Positions 45,801 through 55,240 of a stretch of DNA of 64,000 bases are shown here, piece by piece. Position 1 is the stretch's first letter; each line of letters starts with the position of its first letter. This DNA is from Asterias amurensis (taxonomy: Eukaryota; Echinodermata; Asteroidea; Forcipulatida; Asteriidae), in the NCBI RefSeq assembly GCF_032118995.1, contig NC_092657.1, forward strand, positions 8,433,391 through 8,497,390, in the 5' to 3' direction. The translations under genes were made by a program, and so were the position numbers. The notes below the pieces were generated by a model that worked only from the letters and a program-made list of their open reading frames with translations, was not told the origin of the DNA and searched no databases.

Positions 45801-46752
45801 CGAGCTCCATTCAGACCAAGGGTCCAACTTCGAATCAGAGGTTTTTCAGGAAATGTGTCATGTACTGGGTATTAGCAAGACAAGAACAACGGCTTACAAT
45901 CCTAAGTCGGACGGTCTTATAGAGAGATTTAATAAAACTCTCATTAATATAGTGTCAATGATGATTGACCCCCACAAGAATCAGCGTGATTGGGACAGGT
46001 ATCTCCCATTTGCGACAAGTGCATATAGATGTAGGGCACAGGAGAGCATCGGGGAATCCCCCAATATGATGATGCTGGGTCGGGAGGTGACACTCCCCGT
46101 GGACTTAACAGTACAACATCCGGGTATCGAAGAAGATGATGTAAAGACTGATTATGCAGAAGAGTTACGGAGCCGGATCCAAAAGGCTCATGATAGGGCG
46201 CAGGGTCGCCTAGGGGCGAATTTGAGGCGCCAGAAGAAGAACTATGACAGGAGGGCTACGGACCCTTTGATTAAGGAAAGCGAGTTCGTTTGGCTGTTTA
46301 ACCCATTGAAACGTAAGGGGGTGTGCAACAAACTCAGGCTTAAGTGGGAAGGACCTTATCTTGTGCTGAGGAAATTGTCGGATGTAGTATACCGAATTCA
46401 GAGGGCGAGAGGTGCAAAGCCGCGTGTAGTGCACGTGGATAGACTGAAACCCTATCAAGGTGACCCTCTTGACGCATGGAATATCCCCATGGCAAATCCC
46501 GTTGAGGAGATTGAGGTGCTTGAAGTCACGTCCGAAGAAGTACCAGTAGAGCAGATAAGTAATCCTGAGGTCCCGCAAACTGTAGCGGATAATGAAGATG
46601 CACCTTTGGAAGGTGTCGGGGCGTCTTTGGAGGAAGATGATAGTAGCACACTAGGCGCAGGCAACAGCAGGCCAGTGACCCCTTTGACCCCAAGCAAACC
46701 TAACTCTAGATACCCAAAGAGGGCGCACAAACTGCCCCTGCGGTACCGTTAA
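42715..46752 (+). CDS. pol: Gypsy pol (protease, RT, RNase H, integrase)
   Basis: A 1,345-codon frame. Protease: LLVDTGATDTFLS (about residue 80). RT: KRLCIDYRGLN, FSTLDLTSGYWQV, MPFGLANAPATFERLM and YLDDVIVF (about 420-520). RNase H: ILDTDASGDGIGAVLSQ (about 650). Integrase: H-H-C-C zinc region (HGGKLGGHLG ... CNQCAKRK), then catalytic MDLVGPLP, HSDQGSNFES and LIERFNKTL. It ends in a GPY/F-type module (LKWEGPYLVLRKL). No chromodomain was seen. Overlaps gag in the -1 frame. Confidence 0.95.
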   Translation: MSQLWGSRAFCKGMPVTKKKAPSCVGKRGSVDRWVPGKTERRAGPSTDVNSVPVCGSAAPVIGPSYGLFVEGSIRSIKFRLLVDTGATDTFLSMAVYHKIPNEQRPHLQECESKVRQVDGSLLKVYGSAWLELRIGKTVHPIKAVFADIGTPAMLGMDWLLQTGGNLDFGRLELCVNGERIKCTGSAGNHFVGRVVVAETTVIPAGHEAVVAGTMVGQCEELDGPVLVEPIEGGGQLGERGLVLARTLVNVPTEVVPVRVLNANKEERVIRAGTTAATVTPIKVEAEPYEGEGRQSSEGLPSHLVGLYERSKENLGPSDHIRLKECLIEFQDVFSKGSDDIGHTNQVKHGIATGNARPVKQRPRRHPMCNLEEINRQVGDLKERGLIEDSDSPWAANVVLVRKKDGSKRLCIDYRGLNAVTIKDAYPVPRIDETLDALEGSKWFSTLDLTSGYWQVALDEDAQQKSTFVVRNGLYRWKVMPFGLANAPATFERLMEKVLAGLQWDILLVYLDDVIVFGKTVEEELVRLRQVFGRMRGAGLKLKPSKCVLFQKSVTYLGHIVSSEGVATDPAKTKAVADWPTPTNVREVRSFLGLASYYRRFIRGFANIASPLHALTSKSKEFLWNDACQDAFSKLKEELQQAPVLTYPSPGSAYILDTDASGDGIGAVLSQVHEGTEKVVAFASRKLSKAEKNYCVTRRELLAVVVYLKYFRQYLYGQRVTVRTDHSSLRWLMTSKDPEGQLARWLEIVSEYNFTIQHRPGVKHTNADSMSRRPCRQCTHCGTSESICESKEGECPRIDNMNNKMEARVAALEPLLGNKDLQDAQVADGTMSWLINAKRQGKERPLWKDIVHMAPACKTYWSYWDQLEIRDGVLHQRWETDDGRSIRWRLVVPERYRREFISELHGGKLGGHLGLKKTLSCVRQRYYWSGMAADVRACLRQCNQCAKRKSPPKRRVAPLQQYNIRGTMDRVAMDLVGPLPRSEDGNQWILVVGDYSTRWMEAYALPDARAETVAAKFVGEFVCRYGVPSELHSDQGSNFESEVFQEMCHVLGISKTRTTAYNPKSDGLIERFNKTLINIVSMMIDPHKNQRDWDRYLPFATSAYRCRAQESIGESPNMMMLGREVTLPVDLTVQHPGIEEDDVKTDYAEELRSRIQKAHDRAQGRLGANLRRQKKNYDRRATDPLIKESEFVWLFNPLKRKGVCNKLRLKWEGPYLVLRKLSDVVYRIQRARGAKPRVVHVDRLKPYQGDPLDAWNIPMANPVEEIEVLEVTSEEVPVEQISNPEVPQTVADNEDAPLEGVGASLEEDDSSTLGAGNSRPVTPLTPSKPNSRYPKRAHKLPLRYR

Positions 46753-46780
46753 GCTGGGAGGTAGTTGACATTAAGTTTGT

Positions 46781-46892
46781 TAAGCCAGTTGGCCGAGTTA
46801 TAAATATGCAAATTGGCATTGGGTTTTAAGCCAGTTGGCTGAATTATGAATATGCAAATAATCAGTTTTGTTGAGCCAGTTGGCTGATCATT
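46781..46892 (+). repeat. Three-copy repeat with octamer motifs, between pol and ORF3
   Basis: AAGCCAGTTGGC.GA.TTAT.A followed by ATATGCAAAT occurs about three times with a ~45 bp period. Two copies carry ATGCAAAT, the POU/octamer word. Confidence 0.75.
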
Positions 46893-46966
46893 TACCTTAT
46901 AAAGGTTATAACAACGAGATGGTGTTGTTATTATTGTCGTTTCAGATTTGAGAATATTCGTAAATC

Positions 46967-47935
46967 ATGGAAATCCAGAGGGCAGTTTGGAAGCCAAAGC
47001 CCTACAAGTGTTTGAAGTGCGACAAGGCATTCACCCAACAGAAGGGGTTAAACCGTCACCGGAAGTATACCCACGGGCCCCCAGTTTTCCTCCATTGCCG
47101 GATCTGCGAGTACGCGGATAAAAGAAAAGATAATCTGAGGCGCCATTATAAGACGGACCACCCAGAGAAGGTGTACGAGGTCACGGAGATTAAAGCAAAA
47201 CCCCTGGTAAGGGAGGAGCCCGGACAAGACATCGCCAAGCCCCACGAGGTGCGGAGAGTTGTCAATAGCAACGAAGATCCACCGACTGGTGAAGTGAGTC
47301 AGGAGGCCGAGCTGGTTAAGAAGCCCTTTCTCCAACAGCTGCGCTGGAAGATGCCACTAGCCGTGTCGCCCCTCCACCCATCTCCTTCAGATGAGGAGGA
47401 ATGGGATGACGATGCCCTCAGCATCGTTTCATCACTGCCTGGCCTGGATATAGTAGTTAAGGAAGATGAAGAGCAGATGGAGGTCCAAGTAGAAGCCATG
47501 GAAGAGGAGCCACGACCTTCTTCTTCGTCCGTCAAGGCCCCGGAAGCGTCACGGCCACGCCCTGTGTCCCCAAAGGCATCAGTGACTTCGAAGCCCCGCC
47601 TTTCTCCAGTGAGAGCCCCAGTAACGGCAGGGCGCCCCATCGCCCCGAAGAACACCCCGCCAACCGGCCCATCAGGGAAGAGTAGCCCTGACCCCGACCA
47701 ACAGCCCATCCGTATCCGGCGTCTTCGCCCCCAGTGCCCAGAGGTGGCCACCATCGTGGAACACATCAAGACTCGTACGTATGTAAGAGGAGTGATGATT
47801 CATGAAGAGACCAGGCAGCGTACATACTATCAGGACGTGCTGGTAGACTGCATGAGAGCTCTGGAAACCATAAAGGTGCAACAGCAGAACAACGTGGGAC
47901 CACGCAAGCCGCAGTCGCCACCTAGGAACCTTTGA
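46967..47935 (+). CDS. Additional gypsy ORF: C2H2 zinc-finger protein
   Basis: A 322-codon frame lies between pol and the 3' LTR, where some gypsy elements carry env. The N-terminus has two C2H2 fingers: YKCLKCDKAFTQQKGLNRHR followed by KYTH, and LHCRICEYADKRKDNLRRHY followed by KTDH. An acidic/Pro-Ser-rich middle (residues about 120-235) and a conserved-looking C-terminal block (VATIVEHIKTRTYVRGVMIH) follow. A pyrimidine-rich acceptor-like TTGTCGTTTCAG lies about 20 bp before the ATG, and the LTR holds a donor-like GTAAGT. A spliced subgenomic mRNA, as known for gypsy env, is therefore plausible. No membrane segment was seen, so it is not an envelope. Role unknown; DNA or RNA binding is inference. 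Confidence 0.85.
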   Translation: MEIQRAVWKPKPYKCLKCDKAFTQQKGLNRHRKYTHGPPVFLHCRICEYADKRKDNLRRHYKTDHPEKVYEVTEIKAKPLVREEPGQDIAKPHEVRRVVNSNEDPPTGEVSQEAELVKKPFLQQLRWKMPLAVSPLHPSPSDEEEWDDDALSIVSSLPGLDIVVKEDEEQMEVQVEAMEEEPRPSSSSVKAPEASRPRPVSPKASVTSKPRLSPVRAPVTAGRPIAPKNTPPTGPSGKSSPDPDQQPIRIRRLRPQCPEVATIVEHIKTRTYVRGVMIHEETRQRTYYQDVLVDCMRALETIKVQQQNNVGPRKPQSPPRNL

Positions 47936-48302
47936 AGGATGTTCCCCACCGTCTTCGCGTTCGCGTAACTCCTTGCCAGTTTATCTTTCTTAAAAACGAA
48001 TCAGGTCTAATCAGTTTACTAATCAGTGTGTGAATATTTAATTGCCAAAGAAATTCTTCCTGAAATTTATAGTTTTGATAAAGGTTCTTTAAAGTATAGT
48101 TTTGATAAAAGTTCTTTAAAGTAAAGTTTTGATAAAAGAGGAGGCTGTTTAACTTTTCTATAAGCGTTTAAAGAGTAAGTATTATTTTCGTACCTGTATT
48201 AAAGAAAAAAAGGTTTGTATTATTTTTGTGTACTCTGTTGCTTTTAATAAAATATATATCGGCTTATCTGGATGGGGACATTCCAGGCCTGTCAGGAGGC
48301 TT
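47936..48302 (+). other. Gypsy 3' untranslated region
   Basis: Contains a three-copy ~32 bp repeat (TAGTTTTGATAAAGGTTCTT followed by TAAAG) at about 48,070-48,140. A weak purine-rich stretch (CAGGAGG) just before the LTR may be the polypurine tract. Confidence 0.6.
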
Positions 48303-49082
48303 TGTGGCGCAACAGAGGTAGAACGCCCCTGCACGAGGAATGGAACCATCCCAACAGCAGTGACCCCGCATAGCGCGTGCTATTGGTTAGCGCGATCACG
48401 TGTGCACGTGGCCGAATGCTATAAAAGCAGCGACGTGCAGAGTGATGAGGGGCTGGACTGATAATCAAGTAATACTGATTGTTCTTGCCACACTCTGACT
48501 GCACTGTGTCCCGTCTACTAGGTAAGTGGACTGAGGGGCTGCTGCGTGCAAGGGAATCGGCTGACTATAGTCGGCTGTAACGGTTCTTGTATATGAGCTA
48601 AATTGAGGGGACCTTGTAGTGTAGTTGAGGGGCCATACTGGGTTGTGCGGCGAATAGGTTCCTCACTTGAGGGGCATACTGGGTAGTGCGGCGAAAAGGG
48701 TTCCTTCAGGAGTCCTCTGAGGGGATTATTGCCATTCGTGGTGATATCCTCTATGGTCCAATAACGATATTACATTGTCCAATCAGAGCTTGTGGGTTTA
48801 TTGAGTCATTGCTGGCGTGGTGCTGGTCTGCTAACTGCTGAGCTATAGAGCGCTGTGCCCCTTCTTGTTGTTGCTGGTACTGCTGTCTGCAGGTCATTTG
48901 TGCTGAAAGGGCGCCCTCTGCTGTCGGTCTCCTGTAATTGAGAAGCCACCTTCAACCCCTGCATGTACCTTTTCTCGGGACGGTATACATCCATCCCAAC
49001 GGACTCGTCTCCAGCCGCTCGGAGACGTTCTCGTCGTTGCCGTCCGCGCACCGCCCTCTACGTCGGAGGGTGAGGCGCCACA
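48303..49082 (+). repeat. 3' LTR
   Basis: Same length and, on reading, same sequence as the 5' LTR. Confidence 0.95.
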
Positions 49083-49217
49083 CTGTTTAAGTCTAGGGAG
49101 GAGTGATACATATCAGCAATTTTGTTATTTGCTTGCTTTGAGCCAGGAACTACCCATGCTTTTGCACCCAAAGCATGCATCACATGAGGCCAAAGTTGAG
49201 ACACTGTGTTAATGTAC
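49083..49217 (-). pseudogene. RecQ-like helicase exon (upstream part)
   Basis: The acceptor is TCTAAAACAG|GTACATT. It encodes YINTVSQLWPHVMHALGAKA, then KQANNKIADMYHSSLDLN, and reads directly into the segment ending at 40,261 once the gypsy element and one CTGT are set aside. Confidence 0.8.
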
Positions 49218-49331
49218 CTGTTTTAGAAACAAATAAATGAGTTAAAACTTCACTGAACAATTGTATGACATGAATAGAATTGAAGCTGTAAATATTCACT
49301 ACTAAACACTTTCTTCTGCTATCATTTTTAC

Positions 49332-49490
49332 CTGCAGTATATGATGCCTTTCTTAGCCTTTGAGCCATTGGTCCTTAACCCTTCAACGTAATCCTTCAGC
49401 CATTGTGGGTCTGGAAGTGTAGAGTTAATCTCCTTGGCTTGTTCAATGTTTCTGGTTTCCCTCTTCACACACTGGAGAAATATGTTACGT
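49332..49490 (-). pseudogene. RecQ-like helicase exon
   Basis: The acceptor is TTATTTCAG| and the donor CTGCAG|GTAAAA. It encodes RNIFLQCVKRETRNIEQAKE ... KKGIIYCR, the RecQ motif IV region (..IIYC.). Phase agrees with both neighbours. Confidence 0.8.
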
Positions 49491-49798
49491 CTGAAATAAC
49501 ATGTTTTACAAAACAATTGAAATTAAACCAGACTACTATCTGTCATGGTTATCACATCATGCAGTAAAACATGTTAAGATGAATAATTGTTTCAGTTTTA
49601 CACATGGACACAGCAATTTTTATCACTTGTACAATAATCCAGGTTTTAACTTTGAATAATTTCGTCCCTGGAAGAAAAAATAGTATACATAATTAGTTTG
49701 CCAACCACAAGCATGACAAGTAATTACCCAGTACATGCACAGGTTCACACTACTACAATGGAACTCTACAATGGAACCTCATTCTTACCTATCAGGAT

Positions 49799-49930
49799 TT
49801 TGGGCAACGATTTTCACGTTCCCTGACTGGAAATAAAGTAAAACTTCCTCCAGCAGTGACGATGGCATTGTTGCTGTCATGACTAAAGAAGGCACTCCAC
49901 TGACCATACTCCACAATTCACCTTACATGA
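49799..49930 (-). pseudogene. RecQ-like helicase exon
   Basis: Encodes GELWSMVSGVPSLVMTATMP, then SSLLEEVLLYFQSGNVKIV, matching RecQ motif III (..LTATA/MTATM). The donor is GATAG|GTAAGA. An in-frame TAA lies just before GELW at the probable exon start. Upstream helicase motifs were not found before the LINE at 50,462. Confidence 0.7.
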
Positions 49931-50461
49931 CTGTAGGTATCTCTGAAATCTTGTCCCCTTAAAAAAATTGGTGGAAAATAAAGGAGTGCAATAGAAAATC
50001 AGTCATTTACTTAAAAAAAAACTCTGCTCATACTTTTTAAGCCTTATCATGCAAACAATTCTGAGTTAAAGAAATGACATAACTGAATCTCTGAATGTTT
50101 TTTAGAGAGGACAAGGTCTGATTCGTCAAGAGCTGTATGTATATTGTATACAGTATGTAGTTCTTTATGGTCCTAGACATACACATGTCATATTTAATTT
50201 GTGAAACCATTTGTTTTTTAAAACATTTTGTTGTATTAAATGATAAATCAATGAAAACTGCCCTCAAGATATGTGATTGACCTAGCTGTATTTGCTAAAC
50301 AGCTTGGCAGCGGATACCTTAATTGAAACATAAAAAAGTCTTGCTATTAAGGAAATAAATACACTCTCACCATAATTGTTATGTTCGATATGTAACCTAA
50401 ATTTTTGAAATCCATCTGTTCACTTATTTTTTAAGCCAAATTATTGAACTATTACGGTCAG

Positions 50462-52130
50462 CTACATTATAAACCTGAAAGTTGAAGTCGCCCACAACCA
50501 TAACCGGATTCGGAATAAAGGATATCTGTTCCAGGAAATTCTTGAAAGAAGTTTTCTTGGTTCGTCAGCTGACTTGCTGAGTGATCTTGGTGGTCGATAT
50601 ATAACAAACAGACGAAGCGTGGAATGTTGATGAGCTGTAAGTTGTAGGTCAATATGTTCAAATGAGAAGAAGTGTCTGGTGGGGAGCTGATGAACTTGAG
50701 AACCAACGTGGATACATGCACCAACACCACCCCCAGTACGATGTTTGCGAGGAGTGTGGTAGAACTGACAGTTGGGGAGGGTGGATGCTAAATCAGCGAG
50801 TGGACGATCATCCCGTCCATCTCCGGACAACCAAGTTTCGGTGACAGCAAATATATCAATGTGATGTTCAATTATAAAATCACACAAATCATTGGGATCT
50901 TGCAATTTATTGATCTTACATTCCATAAGGCAAACTTCGTCAGTGGTGCTCTGTTACTACTAGGATCTTGACCAGATAAATTATGACGACATTTCCGACC
51001 TTTTGAACCTCTCCGTGTAGGTGATCTTTTGTTCAGTTGAAGATTTTTGATTGTAGTCCAGACTGTATTATCTACCCGGCGGTGAACATTGTTGAGACTA
51101 AGCAAGGTTTTATTATCATGTCTTATTCTGCCATCAGGTTGCACATGAGCATTGTGTGAATTAGTGATGATTTGTTCATGATTGTCTGATGTAGAGTTCT
51201 GCAAAGATGGACCTGGGTTGGGTTGGATACCTCCACCCTGTTGTTTTGAACTACGTTGGACACAACAAAACTTCCTGAAGTTAAATGATGATAAGACAGA
51301 GTTCCTTCTATTTGGGTCACGTCAACAGTTAACTAAGGTTTCAGTGCCATACATCTCCATCGGTGATGCTCGGATAGCTCCCTCGCTGAAAGCTCGGAAT
51401 TTAGGGGTTATTTTTGATTCATCGATGACACTTCAGCCACACATCAACAACATTGTTCGTTTATCATCATATCACATCAGGAATATAAGTAAGATTCGCA
51501 AGTACTTGGACAAAAGTGCCACTGAAAAGGTCATTCACGCATTTGTTACTTCTCGTCTTGACAACGGCAATGCTCTTCTCTACAGTCTTCCTAACAACCA
51601 GATTTCCCGACTTCAACGGCTCCAAAATACTGCTGCCCGCATTGTGACACTGTCTAGAAAATCCTGTTCTATCACCCCCATTCTGAAACAACTACACTGG
51701 CTGCCTGTCTCTCAACGAATCATCTTCAAGCTGATGCTCATTGTCCACAAAGCTCTTAATGGCAAAGCTCCCCACTATATTTCTGAACTGCTTCACGTTT
51801 ACACTCCATCAAGGAATCTTCGATCAAGTTCTATGCTTCTCCTCATTGAACCCAAGTCTCGACACTCATGGGGTGACAGGTCTTTTTCTTCAGCTGCGCC
51901 ACGCATCTGGAACTCTCTACCACTTAATCTTCGATCTTGTGTTTGTACTGCAAAATTCAAGTCTCTTCTCAAAACTTATCTTATGTCACAGGTTTTCAAT
52001 GACTAATTTTGTTGTGTCTGTTTTTCTTTGTGTTGTGTTTTGTTTTTGTTTTGTTTTTGGTTTTACTGCGCCTTGAACACCCAGCAGGGTGGATATGTGC
52101 GCATTACAAGTCTTATTATTATTATTATTG
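50462..52130. mobile_element. L2-like LINE with inverted 5' segment
   Basis: The minus strand from about 51,245 to 50,462 carries the element's 5' coding part: KFALWNVRSINCKINKL (two frames), FAVTETWLSGDGRDDR, RTGGGVGACIHVG and VIYRPPRS, an APE endonuclease. The plus strand from about 51,256 carries the 3' part of the same kind of element: NFLKLNDDKTEFLLFGSRQQ, ISKIRKYLDKSATEKVIHAF, QRLQNTAARIVTLSR, ending GCGCCTTGAACACC, then GTGCGCATTACAAGTC, then (TTA)n. The central RT region is missing. An inverted 5' part joined to the 3' part with an internal deletion is the known result of twin priming. A clear target duplication was not found. Confidence 0.8.
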
Positions 52131-52298
52131 CATAAGCTGAATTCGAAAAGTTGGTGAAGCATTGCAGTAGTATTGGATTCTCCTTCCAATGTGTTTAACC
52201 CTTGCACAATGGGTAAGCTGCAATGGCTTGTCTTCGGTACAAAGGGATCCATTGTTCACTCCATCAGTTCCACATAATACAAGAAGACTCACAATGAA
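52125..52298 (-). other. Possible secreted-peptide start, truncated
   Basis: TTIRLLFIVSLLVLCGTDG looks like a signal peptide and is followed by a Cys-containing stretch (CTEDKPLQLTHCARV). The frame runs out at the LINE tail, which may have truncated it. No homology recognised; chance is possible. Confidence 0.25.
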
Positions 52299-52849
52299 CA
52301 ATAGTCGAATGGTAGTCATTGTCCTGACCAGTGTCATTGTTGGGTTGCTTTCCTGTCACTTGCAAGTTTGGCTGACTGAGCAGGATTTACAGCCAATATC
52401 CCAAGTGTTGAAGGAGGCGAAAATTAATATTCACTAAATGCATGAAAATGGAAGCACAAATCATGCCAGAATTTGTCCAGTGGAGTCAATGATGTTATCC
52501 AAGTTAATTGGAAAAGATTTGTTCCAAATGTGAGACAAGTAGAACAAATGAACAGATAACTAGGAGAGCAAAACTTGGCAGCTGCAAGGCGCTCAGTTCA
52601 TGTAATGCGAAATAATATTGAAATCTAGATTTGGATGTATACTTGAACGAACGGAAAAGGATTGAAAGGTAACTTCCAGCAAAGAGGGTTTAACACACTG
52701 TTCTACGGGCCATTATAATTATATATATTTGTATTTGTTTATTATAATGTTTTAGGGTGCCATCCTCAAGCAAATGCAAACAAGGTTGTCATTGTAAAGC
52801 CCACCAAGAAGCCTCAATGAGGAGTCCCGAACAGGTCCAAAACCCAAAT

Positions 52850-53110
52850 AATTTTGAGTTCATGTGTTTCTCCTGCATCAAACAACAGAGCAGTGGAACT
52901 TCAAGGATCTTCATCAAGCAAGGAACCTGCAATCACAAGCTGTAGAACAGAAGTATTTGAGCTTCAACCATATTCAAAGCTTCAAGGAGCAACTGCGTCT
53001 GGAAGGCCAATGGCAGGACCTATGGATCTTCAAGGTGCAACCAAGCTTCAAGAAACAAGCCAACTTCAAGGAGCCATGAAGCCTCAAAGAGCACCATCTT
53101 AGAAGGAAAG
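52850..53110 (+). repeat. Degenerate CTTCAAGGAGC repeat
   Basis: CTTCAAGGAGCAAC-like words recur many times, giving an LQGA-rich open frame. No domain recognised. Confidence 0.5.
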
Positions 53111-53285
53111 TTCAATAGCAAGTAGCACCAAACAACAACTGGAGCTTGAAGGCGTTCCAACTAGCAAGAAATCTTCAACTGCCAAATTCGCCAAAGAAGC
53201 TTTACCTTCAGGAATCCCTGCCACCAACACTGGAAAAACTAGTCTTCCAGGAACTTTCAGCCTAGAAGCATCAAGCTACATTGTA

Positions 53286-53483
53286 GCCCTGGACGATATC
53301 GAAAATTTTGACTGGCGATAAATCGTCACATAAATATCGCCGATATGACGATATATATGAAGATTTTTGAAAATTGAAAGTACCCTTCAGAAGGGGACAA
53401 CAATGGCTCAATCGCACGCTAAAAACAGTTTTACCGCAAGGACGAAGACAAGACAAACAAAACATGACTGTTGTGTATAAAAG

Positions 53484-53514
<31 letters not shown>

Positions 53515-54797
53515 AATAAAAAATGGACTGCGTAAATTAGATAAATTTTTTTCAAACCGCCTTTATGAAAATTACTGAATTAACAGTACATCCATATTCC
53601 ATGAAACAGAAAACGTAATATTTTTTTGTTTTACATCACTGGCTCTTAAGCAATTAAATCATATTTGTACCTCAATCGATTGGAGTGTTGCGATCTCTAA
53701 AAACCCATGGAGGAAAAACCTGGTGCCGCTATTTTTATTCCAATGCGTTCACAATCATCACTATAGCTGTGCATGGATATTCACAGTCGATTCGCTAGTG
53801 TTGGTCAACTCACCGTCAACACGACCGATGCTATTTTATATAGCTGTATGGCCAAAACAGTTCCAAATGCAGGAAAGCGCCCTCTGTTGTCCATGATGTA
53901 CAATACAAGCTCTGTGAAGAAGCAAGATGGCGGCCGAAGGCTTTTGCCGCCTCAAGATAATTTTTTTTCACGATAAAAAAAACCCTCATTTTATTACCGA
54001 AATGTAACCAAAACTAGTAAAAATTCTCTTTTGGTTAATACTTTACATTTCTATGACTCTTTTGTGGATTTTAAATATACTACTGGAGGTTTTGATGGTG
54101 AGTTTACGGCACCTAGCGAGTTGACATTGAGTTGACGGCAAGTAGTTGGACCCGTATTTTCAGTGCGTCCGACATTTCCTGACGACAACGTGGTGATTTC
54201 TGGTCAAGGGAGTTTCCCCTACAGCTTTGCACCCACTTGTGGGCACGGAAACACTCGGTTCATTCATCCCCTAATAATAACTTGTAAGAATATCCGTGGG
54301 ATCGAGGTGATGGATACTGCTACGTGGTGTTTCTGGCCAAGGGAATTTCCCCTACAGCTTTGCACCCACGCTTGGCCACGGCAGCACTCAGTTCATGCAT
54401 CCCCCAATAATAAAGTCCCATAATAACAGTGGGATCGAGGTGATAGATACTGCTCCGGGTATTCACACAGCACATAAACGGTTCAAGAACGTTGGTCATG
54501 CTTCAGCGCTGCAAAGAGAGACCACCATGTCCAGATATGATGATGTTTACAAGGTATGCGTTCAACCACAACTTTCATTCGAAGTCGTAAAAGACGGCAT
54601 CAGCCCTAACAAATCTTATTTACCTGTGAGATTGTAAGAAATCCGTAGGAAAATACTCGATATTTTGAAAGATATCGTCTATGAAAAAGAATATCGTTTT
54701 GAGACGATATTTCGATAAATTCAAAACCAACATCGATATTGGCGATATTGTTTTCAATATCGTATCGTGACGATATTATCGTCATATCGTCCAGGCC
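53286..54797. mobile_element. TIR element with CGATAT words
   Basis: The left end GCCCTGGACGATATCGA and right end (reverse complement) GGCCTGGACGATATGACG are flanked by TA on both sides (53,284-53,285 and 54,798-54,799). Both subterminal zones are crowded with CGATAT/ATATCG. The interior holds a long poly-A (about 53,481-53,513) and a ~125 bp tandem duplication (about 54,180-54,440: GATTTCTGGTCAAGGGA.TTT and CCCTACAGCTTTGCACCCAC). No transposase seen. Confidence 0.7.
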
Positions 54798-55240
54798 TAA
54801 AAAAAAAACTTTAATTTGAAAGGTACATTGCAAAGATTTTGTGCCCCAAAACGTTTTACATTTCACTTTACAATATTTCAGGTATTAAAGTTGCATGGTC
54901 CGTGTTTCGGTAGAAAAGGAGACAAATTTGAATTTTTCGGGTGAGCGAATTTGGAGAGAGTATCAACCACAGTAGCGAACAATATTTTCAGTGTCAGTAT
55001 TGAAGGCCAGAAACCATGAAATAAAACAACAGTACTACACTAAATCGAAATTTGGGCCATGCAACTTTACTTAAGCTTTTCGGAAATTAAAGGTATAATT
55101 CAATGTTCTGTAAACATCAGAATCAAAATACTGAAGCTAACTTGTGAAACTTTAAACTTGTTTGTTCAGAAAATGCGCAAGTAGACAGGAATCCAATGCG
55201 AAATACTTTAAATTTTTGCCAAATTGAAACATTTAAAAGA

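Larger units (their letters stand above)
40262..49082 (+). mobile_element. Ty3/gypsy LTR retrotransposon, whole-looking, very young
   Basis: Two 780 bp LTRs (TGTGGCGC...GGCGCCACA) flank gag, pol and a third ORF; no LTR differences were found on reading. A CTGT target duplication borders the element (40,258-40,261 and 49,083-49,086). The primer-binding site matches tRNA-Leu. Domain order is capsid, zinc knuckle, protease, RT, RNase H, integrase, which is the Ty3/gypsy order. The element looks whole, with no breaks noticed in the main frames, and interrupts an exon of the RecQ-like gene. The near-perfect LTR match points to an insertion recent in evolutionary terms. Confidence 0.95.

Noticed and set aside
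46967-47935. Third gypsy ORF as an envelope gene
   Set aside because: No signal peptide, membrane segment or fusion motif; it has two C2H2 fingers instead.
52757-53102. LQGA-rich open frames as a structural protein gene
   Set aside because: Two overlapping frames are open over the same degenerate nucleotide repeat and no splice or start context supports either.
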